From Loktanella gaetbuli (GTDB lineage Bacteria > Pseudomonadota > Alphaproteobacteria > Rhodobacterales > Rhodobacteraceae), in NCBI RefSeq assembly GCF_020531945.1, contig NZ_JAJATZ010000011.1, forward strand, positions 1 to 64,000: a stretch of 64,000 bases of DNA, given 5' to 3'. The notes under the pieces are model-generated. The model was given only the letters and a program-made list of their open reading frames with translations, was not told the DNA's origin and did not search any database. This document shows, piece by piece, positions 40,742-49,952 of this stretch. A program made the translations under genes and the position numbers. How positions within the stretch are numbered: position 1 is the first letter of the stretch; every line of letters begins with the position of its first letter.

Positions 40742-41530
40742 ATGTCGATCCAAACCCGCAACGTGTCCGACGTGACGACAGACCCCGCCACGGCGGCCAC
40801 CGGAAAAACGGCCGTTCTGTATCGCATGGCCCTGCCCGACCACCTGTGTCCGTCCGGGCAAAAGGCGCGCTGGCTGTTGCAGTCCAAGGGATATGACATC
40901 GACGACCGCCTGTTCCGCACCCGCCCCGAGGTCGATGCGTTCAAGGAAACGTTCGACGTGCCGACCACCCCGCAGGTCTGGATCGACGGCACACGGATCG
41001 GGGGTTACAGCGATCTGCGCGTGGCCTTGACCGACCACGATCCAAAGGCCACGACCTATCGCCCGGTGATCTATCTGTTCGCAGTGGCAGCCGCGACGGC
41101 ACTGGCCTTGTCGATCGGCTTTCTGGGGGCGATCACATGGCAGACGTTGGGCTGGTTCATCTCGGTTTCGATGATTCTGCTGGGCATGCAAAAGCTGCGC
41201 GACATCGAAAGCTTTTCCACCATGTTCCTGAACTATGACCTGCTGGCGCGCAAATGGGTGCCCTATGCCTATGTCTACCCTTGGGTCGAAACCGGCGCGG
41301 GCGTGTTGATGACGGGGATGCTGCTGACCCCGTTTGCAGCACCTGCCGCGCTGTTCATTTCAACCGTCGGTGCCATCAGCGTGTTCAAGGCGGTCTATAT
41401 CGACAAGCGAGAGCTGAAATGCGCCTGCGTGGGCGGCAATTCCAACGTGCCGCTGGGGTTCGTCAGCCTGACCGAAAACCTGATGATGATGGGCATGGCA
41501 ATCGTCATGATCGTGCTGGCCCTTAGCTAA
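40742..41530 (+). CDS. glutaredoxin-MauE/DoxX-type fusion membrane protein
   Basis: A 262-residue fusion. Residues 22-105 are a glutaredoxin-like domain with a single-cysteine active site, C36-P-S-G, and the cis-proline region V-P-T-T-P-Q-V-W-I-D-G. Residues 115-262 form four helices of the MauE/DoxX type ending near C-A-C-V-G-G-N-S-N-V-P-L-G, a possible thiol or metal site. MauE-like proteins serve thiol redox handling in the envelope. AGGAGG precedes the ATG at 40742. Control by the divergent CsoR-type repressor suggests a copper or reactive-sulfur response. Confidence 0.85.
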   Translation: MSIQTRNVSDVTTDPATAATGKTAVLYRMALPDHLCPSGQKARWLLQSKGYDIDDRLFRTRPEVDAFKETFDVPTTPQVWIDGTRIGGYSDLRVALTDHDPKATTYRPVIYLFAVAAATALALSIGFLGAITWQTLGWFISVSMILLGMQKLRDIESFSTMFLNYDLLARKWVPYAYVYPWVETGAGVLMTGMLLTPFAAPAALFISTVGAISVFKAVYIDKRELKCACVGGNSNVPLGFVSLTENLMMMGMAIVMIVLALS

Positions 41531-41744
41531 GGTCATCCTTGTCGCGGTAATTGTCCGGGTCAAAGACTACGAAAAATTCGTAGGTACACCAGCCCGCCGC
41601 GGCGCAGGCGATCATCGTCCACAGCGGCGTGCCCAGCAGCAGCTCAAACAGCGCCCAGCCCCACAGCACCATGCAGACCACCAGCCTGCGGGACCGCGGC
41701 GCAAAGAACGGCGCGCGCACGTTGATCAGGTCACTCAGGGGCAT
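41523..41744 (-). CDS. small two-helix membrane protein
   Basis: A 73-residue hypothetical protein with two hydrophobic helices (V-V-C-M-V-L-W-G-W-A-L-F and W-T-M-I-A-C-A-A-A-G-W-C) and a charged C-terminal tail. It overlaps the PhyH gene end by 10 bp on the same strand and the glutaredoxin-MauE gene by 8 bp convergently. It is probably the last gene of the PhyH-Gfo/Idh operon. Function unknown. Confidence 0.6.
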   Translation of the reverse strand: MPLSDLINVRAPFFAPRSRRLVVCMVLWGWALFELLLGTPLWTMIACAAAGWCTYEFFVVFDPDNYRDKDDLS

Positions 41745-42898
41745 CGGCGGTTGTCCATTTCTGTCAGCGCGGCGTCCAGCCGGTCGCCGGGCCAGTTTTC
41801 GGTCAGGGCGCGACGCAGGATGTCAGCCTGCGATACCGGGGCGTTGCCGTCCAGCGGCGGGTCCGTGTCGAGGTTCGTCGGAAAGGCATAGCCTTCTGCG
41901 CTGGCCGCGATCACCGCAGCGACCTGCGCCGCCGTCATCGCGGACCCCGACAACACAGGATAGAGCGCACGGACCATCGCCGCGCGGTCAACGCTTTCCA
42001 TGGCGCGACCAAAGGCAGAGGACACCTGCAACAGCATCACCATCCGCGCGATGTCGGCGCTGCGATTTTCGCCCGCCGCATGAAACAGCGCGGGATTGAA
42101 AAAGATCACGTCGCCCTTGGCCAGCGGCAGCTGGATGCAGTGATCCTCGAACAGCGCGCGGTGGGCGGGATCGTGAAACGCAACGTAGCCCGGCGGATAG
42201 AGCTGCGAGAACGGCAGCAGTTTCGTAGGCCCGCTTTCAATGGGCATGTCGCAATGCGCGATGCCACCCTGCAGCGTCAGCGCAGCGGTCAGATCATGGG
42301 CGTGTACGGGATAACGCGCGGCCCCTGCAGCGGATTGGAACCCCAGGTGATAATCGCGGTGCGCCTGCTGCGCCTTGCCACCGGGGCGCACCTGATTGAC
42401 CTGGGCGGTCATCTGATAGGCCGGGCCCAGCCAGGCCTCGCAAACAGCGGCAATGGCGTCGTTGGCAAAATACCCGGCAAAACAGGCGGGATCGCGCAGG
42501 CACAGTTTCTGCAAGGCGTTCCAGATGCGGTCATTGGCACCCGATGCCGCGAAATGGTCGCCCTTTCCCGCGCCCTGCGCCGCCTCTGCCGCGATGATGG
42601 CGTTGAACACATCCGTCGCCCGGTCGATGACGCCGGTGTCGCCATAGCTGCCGCGCAGAACGATCACCCCTGCGGATTCCCGCAGCACCCAGGCCCATTC
42701 CGCCATCAATGCCCGCCGCGCGTCCTGGTCGGCCAGCGCCGGGGCCAGGGCGTGCATGTCGTAGATTGGCACCTGTTGCGTCACCGTCGCGGCATGGGGC
42801 ACATCCGCATGATCAAGCCGCCGCCCGATCAACGCGCGCAACGTTTCTGGATCGCCTGCGTCGGCGTCGAAGTAGCCTGCTGTCCTGTCCTGCGTCAT
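41735..42898 (-). CDS. phytanoyl-CoA dioxygenase (PhyH) family oxygenase
   Basis: A 387-residue Fe(II)/2-oxoglutarate oxygenase of the PhyH family. The iron triad is seen as H-R-D (H-x-D) in A-H-R-D-Y-H and the distal histidine in F-H-A-A-G-E-N-R-S, whose arginine binds 2-oxoglutarate. It lies 5 bp after a Gfo/Idh gene in an operon of sugar or polyol dehydrogenase and isomerase genes, so its substrate is probably a polyol derivative or side chain rather than a lipid. The ATG at 42898 is chosen by position; the upstream residues do not look conserved. Confidence 0.82.
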   Translation of the reverse strand: MTQDRTAGYFDADAGDPETLRALIGRRLDHADVPHAATVTQQVPIYDMHALAPALADQDARRALMAEWAWVLRESAGVIVLRGSYGDTGVIDRATDVFNAIIAAEAAQGAGKGDHFAASGANDRIWNALQKLCLRDPACFAGYFANDAIAAVCEAWLGPAYQMTAQVNQVRPGGKAQQAHRDYHLGFQSAAGAARYPVHAHDLTAALTLQGGIAHCDMPIESGPTKLLPFSQLYPPGYVAFHDPAHRALFEDHCIQLPLAKGDVIFFNPALFHAAGENRSADIARMVMLLQVSSAFGRAMESVDRAAMVRALYPVLSGSAMTAAQVAAVIAASAEGYAFPTNLDTDPPLDGNAPVSQADILRRALTENWPGDRLDAALTEMDNRRCP

Positions 42899-42903
42899 GT
42901 CGC

Positions 42904-44064
42904 TTACCCCCGGAACATCGGTGGTCGCGCATCCACCCACCGGCCATCGTCACGCCCGCTGGCGGCCACGGCGAAAACGGCGGCCATGGACCGCAAGCCA
43001 TCCTCGGCGCGCGGATATAGATCGGCAGCGGGATCGACAGGATGACCCGCGGCATGGGCGCGGATCGCGGCAGCCAGATCGAGGTAGATATTGGCAAAGG
43101 CCAGCGGCATCCCCTCGGCATGACCGATCGTGACGCGGCTGGTGCGGTCGGCCTCTGGCGACAGCTTCGCCTCGCCACGTTCGATGGTCTGCAATCGCCC
43201 GCCGAGCGGCATCCAGAACAACTGGTTGGGCTGTTCCTGCGACCACCGCAATCCGCCCTTTTCACCAAAGACCTGCAAGGTCAGACCGTGCTGGCGTCCC
43301 AGCGCGACCGAGGATGTCCACAACCGCCCGACAGCCCCGCCGTCAAAGCGCATGTTCACCATTGCATCGTCCTCCAGCACGCGGCTGGGGATGCAGGACA
43401 CGGTGTCGGCGGACAGTTTTTCCACTTCTTGCCCGATGACGAATGACGCCATGTGCAGCGCGTGAATGCCGCAATCGGCAAATTGCGCCGACACCCCTGC
43501 CTGTGCGGGATCATAACGCCAGCGCACACGCGGATTGTCAGCGTCGGCGGCATCGGCGTGGTGACCATGGGCGAACTCTGCCTTGACCAGACGGATCGCA
43601 CCCAGATCGCCACGCGCCACCATCGCCCGCATGTGGCGCACCAGTGAATACCCGCTGTAGCCATAATTCACCGCACAGATCTGCCCGGTGGTCCGGGCAA
43701 TCCTGACGATCTCTTCGCCCTCTTCGACGGTCATCGTCATCGGCTTTTCGCAAAGAACGTGAAACCCTGCCTCCAGATAGGCCTTGGTGATTTCGAAATG
43801 GGTGGCGTTTGGCGTGGCCACCGTCACAAGGTCGATACGGTCGTGGCGCCCACGCTCGCCCGCCAGCATCTCTTGCCAGTCGCCATAGGACCGGTCGGCG
43901 GCCAGACCCAGCGTCTGACCATAGGCGCGGCCCGCGTCGGGGCGGTGATCCAGTGCGGCGGCGGTGAACTCAAACGCACCGTCCAGCCCTGCGCCCAGCC
44001 GGTGCGCCGGCCCGATCTGGCTGCCTTCGCCACCGCCGATCATGCCCCATCTCAGTTTCGTCAT
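42904..44064 (-). CDS. Gfo/Idh/MocA-family oxidoreductase
   Basis: A 386-residue NAD(P)-dependent dehydrogenase. G-M-I-G-G-G-E-G-S-Q-I-G-P-A-H-R is the dinucleotide-binding turn and C-E-K-P-M-T carries the conserved lysine. The subgroup resembles inositol, scyllo-inositol or sugar 3-dehydrogenases. The start overlaps the isomerase stop by 4 bp. Confidence 0.88.
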   Translation of the reverse strand: MTKLRWGMIGGGEGSQIGPAHRLGAGLDGAFEFTAAALDHRPDAGRAYGQTLGLAADRSYGDWQEMLAGERGRHDRIDLVTVATPNATHFEITKAYLEAGFHVLCEKPMTMTVEEGEEIVRIARTTGQICAVNYGYSGYSLVRHMRAMVARGDLGAIRLVKAEFAHGHHADAADADNPRVRWRYDPAQAGVSAQFADCGIHALHMASFVIGQEVEKLSADTVSCIPSRVLEDDAMVNMRFDGGAVGRLWTSSVALGRQHGLTLQVFGEKGGLRWSQEQPNQLFWMPLGGRLQTIERGEAKLSPEADRTSRVTIGHAEGMPLAFANIYLDLAAAIRAHAAGHPVDPAADLYPRAEDGLRSMAAVFAVAASGRDDGRWVDARPPMFRG

Positions 44065-44969
44065 GTCACAATCCCCTCGTCAAAGCCGATCCCGGCCAGA
44101 TAATCACGGTTGGCCCGCGCATCCGCCACGGGCGACACATCCAGCGTCGGGTCGCAGTCCTGTTCGACCGTGCACCATCCCGCATAGCCCGCATCCAGCA
44201 GCAGGGCGCGCACCGCTTTGAAATCGACCTCTCCATCCGACAGGTTGCAGAAAATGCCCTGCCCGCAGGCATCGTAGAACCCGGTGCGCTTGGCGATCAC
44301 ATCCGCCTTGACCACGGGGTCCGTCGTCTTGAAATGCACATAGGTCAGCCGGTCGATATGCCGCTGCATGAACGCCAGCGGATCGAACCCGGCATATGTG
44401 CAATGCCCGGTATCAAGGCACAGTTTCAGCTGTGCAGGATCAGTTTCCAACAGGATGCGCTCGACCTCGGTCTCGAAATCCAGAAACCCGCCCGCATGGG
44501 GATGCAGTTCCGGCGTCAGGCCATAGTCATCGGCGGCCATGCGCGCGACGGTCATGATCCGGTCGCGGAACGCCTGCCATTCGGCGGCATCCATCTGTTC
44601 CGCCTCGGCCGCGCGGCCCGCAGTCGGCGCACGGCGCGGCGAGATGGAATCGATGATCACCAGATGTTCGGCCCCATGCGCCTGCAAGGCGCGGCAGGTC
44701 CGCACCGCCCCGTCCATGACGTCATCCCAGGCCGCAGGGTCGTGAAACGGACGGAACACCACCCCGCCGATCAGGTCCAGCGCATGTTCATCCAGCGCAT
44801 CACGCAGCATCGCGGGGTCCTCTGGCATATAGCCCACGGGCCCCAGTTCGATCCCGCCATATCCCGCCGCCGCGCAATCACGCAGCACATCGCGCCAATG
44901 GGGGTTGCGCGGATCATCCGCGAATTCCACACCCCAGGAACAGGGCGCATTGCCAATACGTATCGTCAT
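44061..44969 (-). CDS. sugar phosphate isomerase/epimerase family protein (IolE-like)
   Basis: A 302-residue TIM barrel of the xylose-isomerase-like family, closest in look to inosose dehydratase IolE (opening R-I-G-N-A-P-C-S-W-G-V-E-F; metal residues in P-E-L-H-P-H-A-G and C-L-D-T-G-H). IolE removes water from 2-keto-inositol. It sits between two Gfo/Idh genes, an inositol-like arrangement. Confidence 0.82.
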   Translation of the reverse strand: MTIRIGNAPCSWGVEFADDPRNPHWRDVLRDCAAAGYGGIELGPVGYMPEDPAMLRDALDEHALDLIGGVVFRPFHDPAAWDDVMDGAVRTCRALQAHGAEHLVIIDSISPRRAPTAGRAAEAEQMDAAEWQAFRDRIMTVARMAADDYGLTPELHPHAGGFLDFETEVERILLETDPAQLKLCLDTGHCTYAGFDPLAFMQRHIDRLTYVHFKTTDPVVKADVIAKRTGFYDACGQGIFCNLSDGEVDFKAVRALLLDAGYAGWCTVEQDCDPTLDVSPVADARANRDYLAGIGFDEGIVT

Positions 44970-44978
44970 GGTCGGTCC

Positions 44979-46082
44979 TCAGGTCTGGGGCACATCGACC
45001 CAGCGCCGTTCCCGCGCCGAGGTCAGTGCCGCGTCGATCACCTGCGCCACGGCAAGCCCGTCGCGAAAGGTAGGGAATACGGACTTGCGTTCATGAATCG
45101 CGGTCAGGAAATCCTTGGCCTCGATGATGATCTGGTCCTGGTAGCCTGTGCCGTGGCCGGGCCCCTGACAGAACGGCGCGTAATCGGGATGCGCGGGGCC
45201 GGTCAGGATCTTGCGAAAACCGCGTGTCGCCTCGGGGCCTTCGGCCTTGTACAGCCACAGGGCGTTCTGGTCCTCTTGGTCGAACCGGATCGCGCCGCGC
45301 GTGCCATGAATTTCATAGGCATAGCCCATCTTGCGGCCCGTGGCGGTGCGGCTGGAATAGATGTGGCCCAGCACGCCGCTGGCGAACCGGCACATGATCT
45401 GGGCGTGGTCGTCGTTGGTCACGCGCCCGCCGGGACGGTCGGTGTGCAGCGTTTCGACCTCGGCCATGACGCTGGTGATGGGCCCCATTAGTGCCAAGGC
45501 CGCATTAACCGGATGCGGGGCCAGATCGCCCATGTTGCCATTGGCCATCCCGTCACAGCGCCAGTTGTGCGGCGCATCCGGGTCGGCCAGAAAATCCTCG
45601 GTGTGTTCGCCGCGAAACCATGTGACGCGCCCGATTTCCCCATCGGCCAGCAGTTGCCGCGCGAACTGGCTGGCGGGGGTGCGGATATAGTTGAACCCGA
45701 CCATATGGGCGACACCGGATGCCTCGGCCAAGGCGACCATGGCGCGGCTGTTTTCCAGCGTATCGGCCAACGGTTTTTCGCAGAACACAGGCTTGCCCGC
45801 GGCAAAGGCCGCCTGTGCCATCGCGTGATGCGTATCCGGCGGGGTGGCGATGATGACGGCCTCGACCGCAGGATCGGCAATCAGCGTCTGCCAGTCGGGG
45901 GCGGCGCGTGCGAAACCGAAATCACGGGCATAGCGCGCCGCACTGTCCGGCGAAGATGCGGCGATCATTTCCAACCGGGGACGCAGGGCGGTTCCGAACA
46001 CGGCCCCCACGACGGACATGGCCACCGCGTGGGCCTTGCCCATATAGCCGCCACCGATGATCCCGATGCCGATCTCGCGCAT
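44979..46082 (-). CDS. Gfo/Idh/MocA-family oxidoreductase, second copy
   Basis: A 367-residue dehydrogenase beginning I-G-I-I-G-G-G-Y-M-G-K-A-H, with the conserved C-E-K-P-L-A lysine segment. It is clearly diverged from the first copy, so the pair probably handles different oxidation steps. The ATG at 46082 lies 109 bp from the divergent IolB-like gene; this is the first gene of the minus-strand operon. Confidence 0.88.
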   Translation of the reverse strand: MREIGIGIIGGGYMGKAHAVAMSVVGAVFGTALRPRLEMIAASSPDSAARYARDFGFARAAPDWQTLIADPAVEAVIIATPPDTHHAMAQAAFAAGKPVFCEKPLADTLENSRAMVALAEASGVAHMVGFNYIRTPASQFARQLLADGEIGRVTWFRGEHTEDFLADPDAPHNWRCDGMANGNMGDLAPHPVNAALALMGPITSVMAEVETLHTDRPGGRVTNDDHAQIMCRFASGVLGHIYSSRTATGRKMGYAYEIHGTRGAIRFDQEDQNALWLYKAEGPEATRGFRKILTGPAHPDYAPFCQGPGHGTGYQDQIIIEAKDFLTAIHERKSVFPTFRDGLAVAQVIDAALTSARERRWVDVPQT

Positions 46083-46191
46083 GTCACGACCTCCCCTTCG
46101 TGTGGGCACCGTTGCGCGCGCCCCCGAAATCAGTAGCCTGCCATCTGCGCCCAGACAAGCCGGGTGCAACGCGCCGACAAAAGGACCGCCC

Positions 46192-47034
46192 ATGCACATC
46201 GCCCCCTATGACAACAGCAACCGCCCGATCGTCGATATCGACGACGACACGGTGCCGCTGAACTATTTTAACATCGTCAAATTGACCCGCGGGCAAAGTT
46301 TCGACTACCGCGTGCCCGGCTACGAAACCTGTATCGTGCCCGCCACCGGCACGGTCGATGTCGCGGTCGAGGGTGTGGCCTTTGACGGGCTGGGCGGACG
46401 CGGCACCGATGTCTGGGACGGAGAGCCGGAGGGCGCCTATATCCCGTCGGGGGCCAAGGTCACGATCACCTGCACATCGGACGCGACAGAAACATTCGTT
46501 GCGGGCGCCAAATACGACAAGGTGCTGGACCCCTTCGATGTGCGCCGCGACCAGATCGACCTTGTGCAATACGGCAGCGACGACACGAAAACCCACCGCA
46601 AGATCAAGCATATCCTGGGCCAGAGACAGGCCGACCGGGTGGGCCGCCTATTGGTAAGCGAGCTTTATACCGTGGGTCAGGGCGGCTGGTCCGGTTTTCC
46701 AAGTCACAAACATGACACCGACCGTCTGCCGCAGGAAACCCGCCACGACGAAACCTATAATTTCCGGTTCCGCCCCAACCACGGGTCCGGCCTGCAAATG
46801 CTGCAACGCGAGGACGGCAAACCGGGCGACGCCTATCACATCGTCGATGGGTCCACGATCTGCATCGACCGGGGCTATCATCCCTGCGCCGTGCTGCCCG
46901 GCTACGAGATGTATTATTTTACCATCCTCGGCGGTCTCAGCCAGCGGCCGCTGGTGCAGTATTTCCAGCCCAGCCATGCCGACCAGATCGAAACCATCCC
47001 CGGCATCAAGGACATGATCGCGAAATTCAAATGA
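46192..47034 (+). CDS. 5-deoxyglucuronate isomerase-like protein (IolB family)
   Basis: A 280-residue bicupin of the IolB family. The metal site P-S-H-K-H-D (two histidines) followed by E-T-Y-N-F in R-H-D-E-T-Y-N-F-R-F-R-P is conserved. IolB isomerises 5-deoxy-D-glucuronate in inositol breakdown. AAGGA precedes the ATG at 46192. The stop overlaps the aldolase gene (ATGA). IolC and IolD genes are missing from the window. Confidence 0.85.
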   Translation: MHIAPYDNSNRPIVDIDDDTVPLNYFNIVKLTRGQSFDYRVPGYETCIVPATGTVDVAVEGVAFDGLGGRGTDVWDGEPEGAYIPSGAKVTITCTSDATETFVAGAKYDKVLDPFDVRRDQIDLVQYGSDDTKTHRKIKHILGQRQADRVGRLLVSELYTVGQGGWSGFPSHKHDTDRLPQETRHDETYNFRFRPNHGSGLQMLQREDGKPGDAYHIVDGSTICIDRGYHPCAVLPGYEMYYFTILGGLSQRPLVQYFQPSHADQIETIPGIKDMIAKFK

Positions 47035-47885
47035 CCCTTGCCACGCTGTCAGATGTACTGATCCCGGCCCGCGCGGGCGGCTATGCCATCGCAGGGCTGG
47101 TCTGTCAGGGCTGGGAAGACATGCGCGCCTATGTGACCGCCGCCGAGGCTGAACGCGCGCCCGTGATCCTGCAGGCCGGGCCGGGCTGTCGCGCGCATAC
47201 CCCCCTGCCCGTTCTGGCCGGGATGATGCGGCATCTGGCCGATGCGGCCAGCGTGCCGGTCGTCATCCATCTGGATCACGCCCATTCGCTGGATGAATGC
47301 CGGGCCGCCATCGACCTTGGGTTCACCTCGGTGATGTTCGACGGATCGCGCCTTCCGCTGGCGGACAACATCGCACAGACTGCGCAGGTCGTGCGGATCG
47401 CGCAGGCGGCAGGCGTGTCCTGCGAAGGCGAGATCGGTTTCGTGGGCTATGACGCGGGCGCGGCATCCATCGGCACCGACCCGGCAGAGGCCGCGACATT
47501 CGCCCGCGACACGGGCGTGGACGCGCTGGCTGTCTCAGTCGGCAACGTGCATTTGCAACAGGGGGCCGGGGCCGCGCTGGACGAGGCGCGCATCCACGAG
47601 ATCGCGGCGCTGACCGATGTGCCGCTGGTGATCCACGGCGGGTCGGGCGTGCCGCCGGTGCAGCGCAGCGCATTGGCGCGGGGGTCCAACATCTGCAAGT
47701 TCAACATTGGGACAGAGCTGCGCATGACATTCGGTGCTGCCTTGCGGCAGACCTTGGTCGACGACGACCAGATTTTCGACCGCATCGACATCCTGTCCGC
47801 GACCGAGGCCTCGCTCTGCGCCGCCGCCCGCCGGATCATCGCGTCACTGGGTGTTCAGTCCCGGCACGTGTTGGATGGGATTTAG
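47031..47885 (+). CDS. class II aldolase (fructose-bisphosphate/IolJ-like), 3' end altered
   Basis: A 284-residue class II aldolase. The zinc motif V-I-H-L-D-H-A-H, a glutamate in E-G-E-I-G, and the C-terminal H-G-G-S-G and N-I-G-T-E segments are intact. In inositol clusters (IolJ) it splits the phosphorylated deoxy-keto acid. Family members usually end L-G-S-A-G-x-A; here the native sequence stops at A-S-L-G, and the last eleven residues are encoded by DNA antisense to an IS481-type transposase tail. The enzyme probably still folds, but its C-terminus is borrowed. Confidence 0.85.
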   Translation: MTLATLSDVLIPARAGGYAIAGLVCQGWEDMRAYVTAAEAERAPVILQAGPGCRAHTPLPVLAGMMRHLADAASVPVVIHLDHAHSLDECRAAIDLGFTSVMFDGSRLPLADNIAQTAQVVRIAQAAGVSCEGEIGFVGYDAGAASIGTDPAEAATFARDTGVDALAVSVGNVHLQQGAGAALDEARIHEIAALTDVPLVIHGGSGVPPVQRSALARGSNICKFNIGTELRMTFGAALRQTLVDDDQIFDRIDILSATEASLCAAARRIIASLGVQSRHVLDGI

Positions 47886-47999
47886 AATGAAACGATCTGG
47901 CTCTGAGGTCCAGATTTTGCAGATGTATTCGTAGGGGGTGAGGCCGCTCGGGGTCTTTCGCCTGCGTGCGCGGCTGCTCCGGCGGTCTTGCACCGCATA
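47844..47999 (-). pseudogene. C-terminal remnant of an IS481-type transposase
   Basis: Read on the minus strand, this segment encodes G-L-T-P-Y-E-Y-I-C-K-I-W-T-S-E-P, then D-R-F-I-L-N-P-I-Q-H-V-P-G-L-N-T, the hallmark end of rhodobacterial IS481/IS3-type integrases. The rest of the transposase and the element ends are gone. The remnant overlaps the aldolase 3' end. Confidence 0.8.
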
Positions 48000-48108
48000 A
48001 TGGGTGGGCGATGACCGTGCCTGCGCGACCGCCGGGTTTCATCTGCCACTGGAAAGCGGCGTTTCGATATGTTCAAAACACGCGAACCGAATTCAAAGGA
48101 CACCACCC

Positions 48109-49905
48109 GTGCCAAAGATCGCCCCAAAGGACCTCCGCTCTGCGCAATGGTTCAACAATCCTGACAACCCGGAGATGACCGCGCTCTATCTGGAACGCTA
48201 TCTCAACTACGGCATGACACGGGCGGAATTGCAGGGCGGCAAGCCGATCATCGGGATCGCCCAGACCGGCAGCGACCTGTCGCCGTGCAACCGCCACCAT
48301 ATCGAACTGGCCAAACGGGTGCGCGACGGCATCATCGCCGCCGGTGGCGTGCCGATCGAAATTCCGGTGCATCCGATCCAGGAAACCGGCAAACGACCCA
48401 CCGCCAGTCTGGACCGCAACCTGGCCTACCTCGGTCTGGTCGAGGCGCTTTACGGTTATCCCATCGACGGCGTGGTGCTGACCATCGGCTGTGACAAGAC
48501 GACCCCTGCCCTGCTGATGGCCGCCGCCACCGTCAATATCCCCGCTATCGCGCTGTCGGTCGGCCCGATGCTGAACGGCTGGCACGAGGGCGAACGCGCG
48601 GGGTCCGGCACCGTCATCTGGAAGGCCCGCGAAATGCTGGCCGCCGGCGAAATCAACGACGATCAGTTCATGGACATGGCCGCAGCCTCTGCCCCTTCGG
48701 TGGGCTATTGCAACACGATGGGCACCGCGACCACGATGAATTCACTGGCCGAGGCTCTGGGGATGCAACTGCCCGGTGCCGCGGCGATCCCCGCGCCCTA
48801 CCGCGAACGCGGGCAGATCAGCTATGAAACCGGCCTGCGGATCGTGGACATGGTCTGGGACGACCTGCGCCCCACCGACGTCATGACGCGCGCCGCATTC
48901 GAAAACGCGATTGTCGTGAATTCCGCCATCGGCGGATCGACCAACGCGCCGATCCACCTGAATGCGATTGCAAAACATCTGGGCATCACCCTGACCAACG
49001 ACGACTGGCAACAGGTCGGCCACCGCGTGCCGCTGCTGGTGAACCTGCAACCCTCTGGCACATACCTGGGCGAAGATTATCACCGCGCAGGCGGCGTGCC
49101 TGCCGTGATCGGCGAACTGATCGCCGCCGACATGCTGCCGCATCCGGACGCGTTGACGGTCAATGGCCGGACCATGCAGGACAACTGCGGTCTGCGCCGG
49201 ACCGTGAACGACGACGTGATCCATCCCGCCAGCCTGCCGCTGATGGCCAGTGCCGGGTTCATCAACCTGTCGGGCAACCTGTTTGACAGCGCGATCATGA
49301 AAACATCCGTGATCGGTGCCGCATTCCGTGCCGCCTATCTGGAAAACCCGGATGACCCCAATGCGTTCGAGGGCCGCGCCGTGGTGTTCGACGGACCAGA
49401 GGATTTTCACCACCGTGTCGACGATCCGGCAGAAAACATCGACCGCGACTGCATCCTCGTGATGCGCGGTGCCGGGCCCAAGGGCTATCCCGGTGCGGCC
49501 GAGGTCGTGAACATGCGCCCACCCAATTACCTGATAAAACAGGGCATCCACGCCCTGCCCTGCATCGGTGACGGACGCCAGTCCGGCACGTCTGGCAGTC
49601 CCTCGATCCTGAACGCCTCGCCCGAGGCGGCAGACAACGGCGGCTTGGCGCTGCTGCAAACCGGCGACCGCATCCGCATCGACCTAAACACCTTCTCGGC
49701 CAATATCCTGGTGCCAGAAGATGAACTGACCGCCCGGCGCGACGCGCTGATCGCAAAAGGCGGCTATCCGATCCCTGCCAGCCAGTCGCCGTGGCAGGAC
49801 ATCTTCCGCGATCTGGTCGAACCGCTGTCAGAGGGCATGACCCTGCGCGGCACGACCGATCACCGCGACATCGCCCGCATGGGGTTGCCGCGCGACAGCC
49901 ACTGA
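48109..49905 (+). CDS. IlvD/Edd-family sugar-acid dehydratase
   Basis: A 598-residue Fe-S dehydratase of the sugar-acid branch of IlvD/Edd (L-arabonate, D-xylonate or L-fuconate type). Cluster-related cysteine contexts are L-S-P-C-N-R-H-H, I-G-C-D-K-T-T-P-A and Q-D-N-C-G. It turns an aldonate into a 2-keto-3-deoxy acid. The start is GTG 48109 with AAAGGA 8 bp upstream; the in-frame upstream ATG would read through IS debris. The convergent SDR and FAH-type genes could carry the product on by the diketo-hydrolase route. Confidence 0.88.
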   Translation: MPKIAPKDLRSAQWFNNPDNPEMTALYLERYLNYGMTRAELQGGKPIIGIAQTGSDLSPCNRHHIELAKRVRDGIIAAGGVPIEIPVHPIQETGKRPTASLDRNLAYLGLVEALYGYPIDGVVLTIGCDKTTPALLMAAATVNIPAIALSVGPMLNGWHEGERAGSGTVIWKAREMLAAGEINDDQFMDMAAASAPSVGYCNTMGTATTMNSLAEALGMQLPGAAAIPAPYRERGQISYETGLRIVDMVWDDLRPTDVMTRAAFENAIVVNSAIGGSTNAPIHLNAIAKHLGITLTNDDWQQVGHRVPLLVNLQPSGTYLGEDYHRAGGVPAVIGELIAADMLPHPDALTVNGRTMQDNCGLRRTVNDDVIHPASLPLMASAGFINLSGNLFDSAIMKTSVIGAAFRAAYLENPDDPNAFEGRAVVFDGPEDFHHRVDDPAENIDRDCILVMRGAGPKGYPGAAEVVNMRPPNYLIKQGIHALPCIGDGRQSGTSGSPSILNASPEAADNGGLALLQTGDRIRIDLNTFSANILVPEDELTARRDALIAKGGYPIPASQSPWQDIFRDLVEPLSEGMTLRGTTDHRDIARMGLPRDSH

Positions 49906-49917
49906 CCCGACCAAGGA

Positions 49918-49945
49918 GGGGGCGCGACTGACCTGCCGCGCCCCC
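49918..49945. terminator. bidirectional hairpin between convergent genes
   Basis: GGGGGCGCG and CGCGCCCCC form a perfect 9-bp stem around a 10-base loop in the 47-bp gap between the dehydratase and FAH-type genes. No U-tract follows in either direction. Confidence 0.55.
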
Positions 49946-49952
49946 TGCCCTG

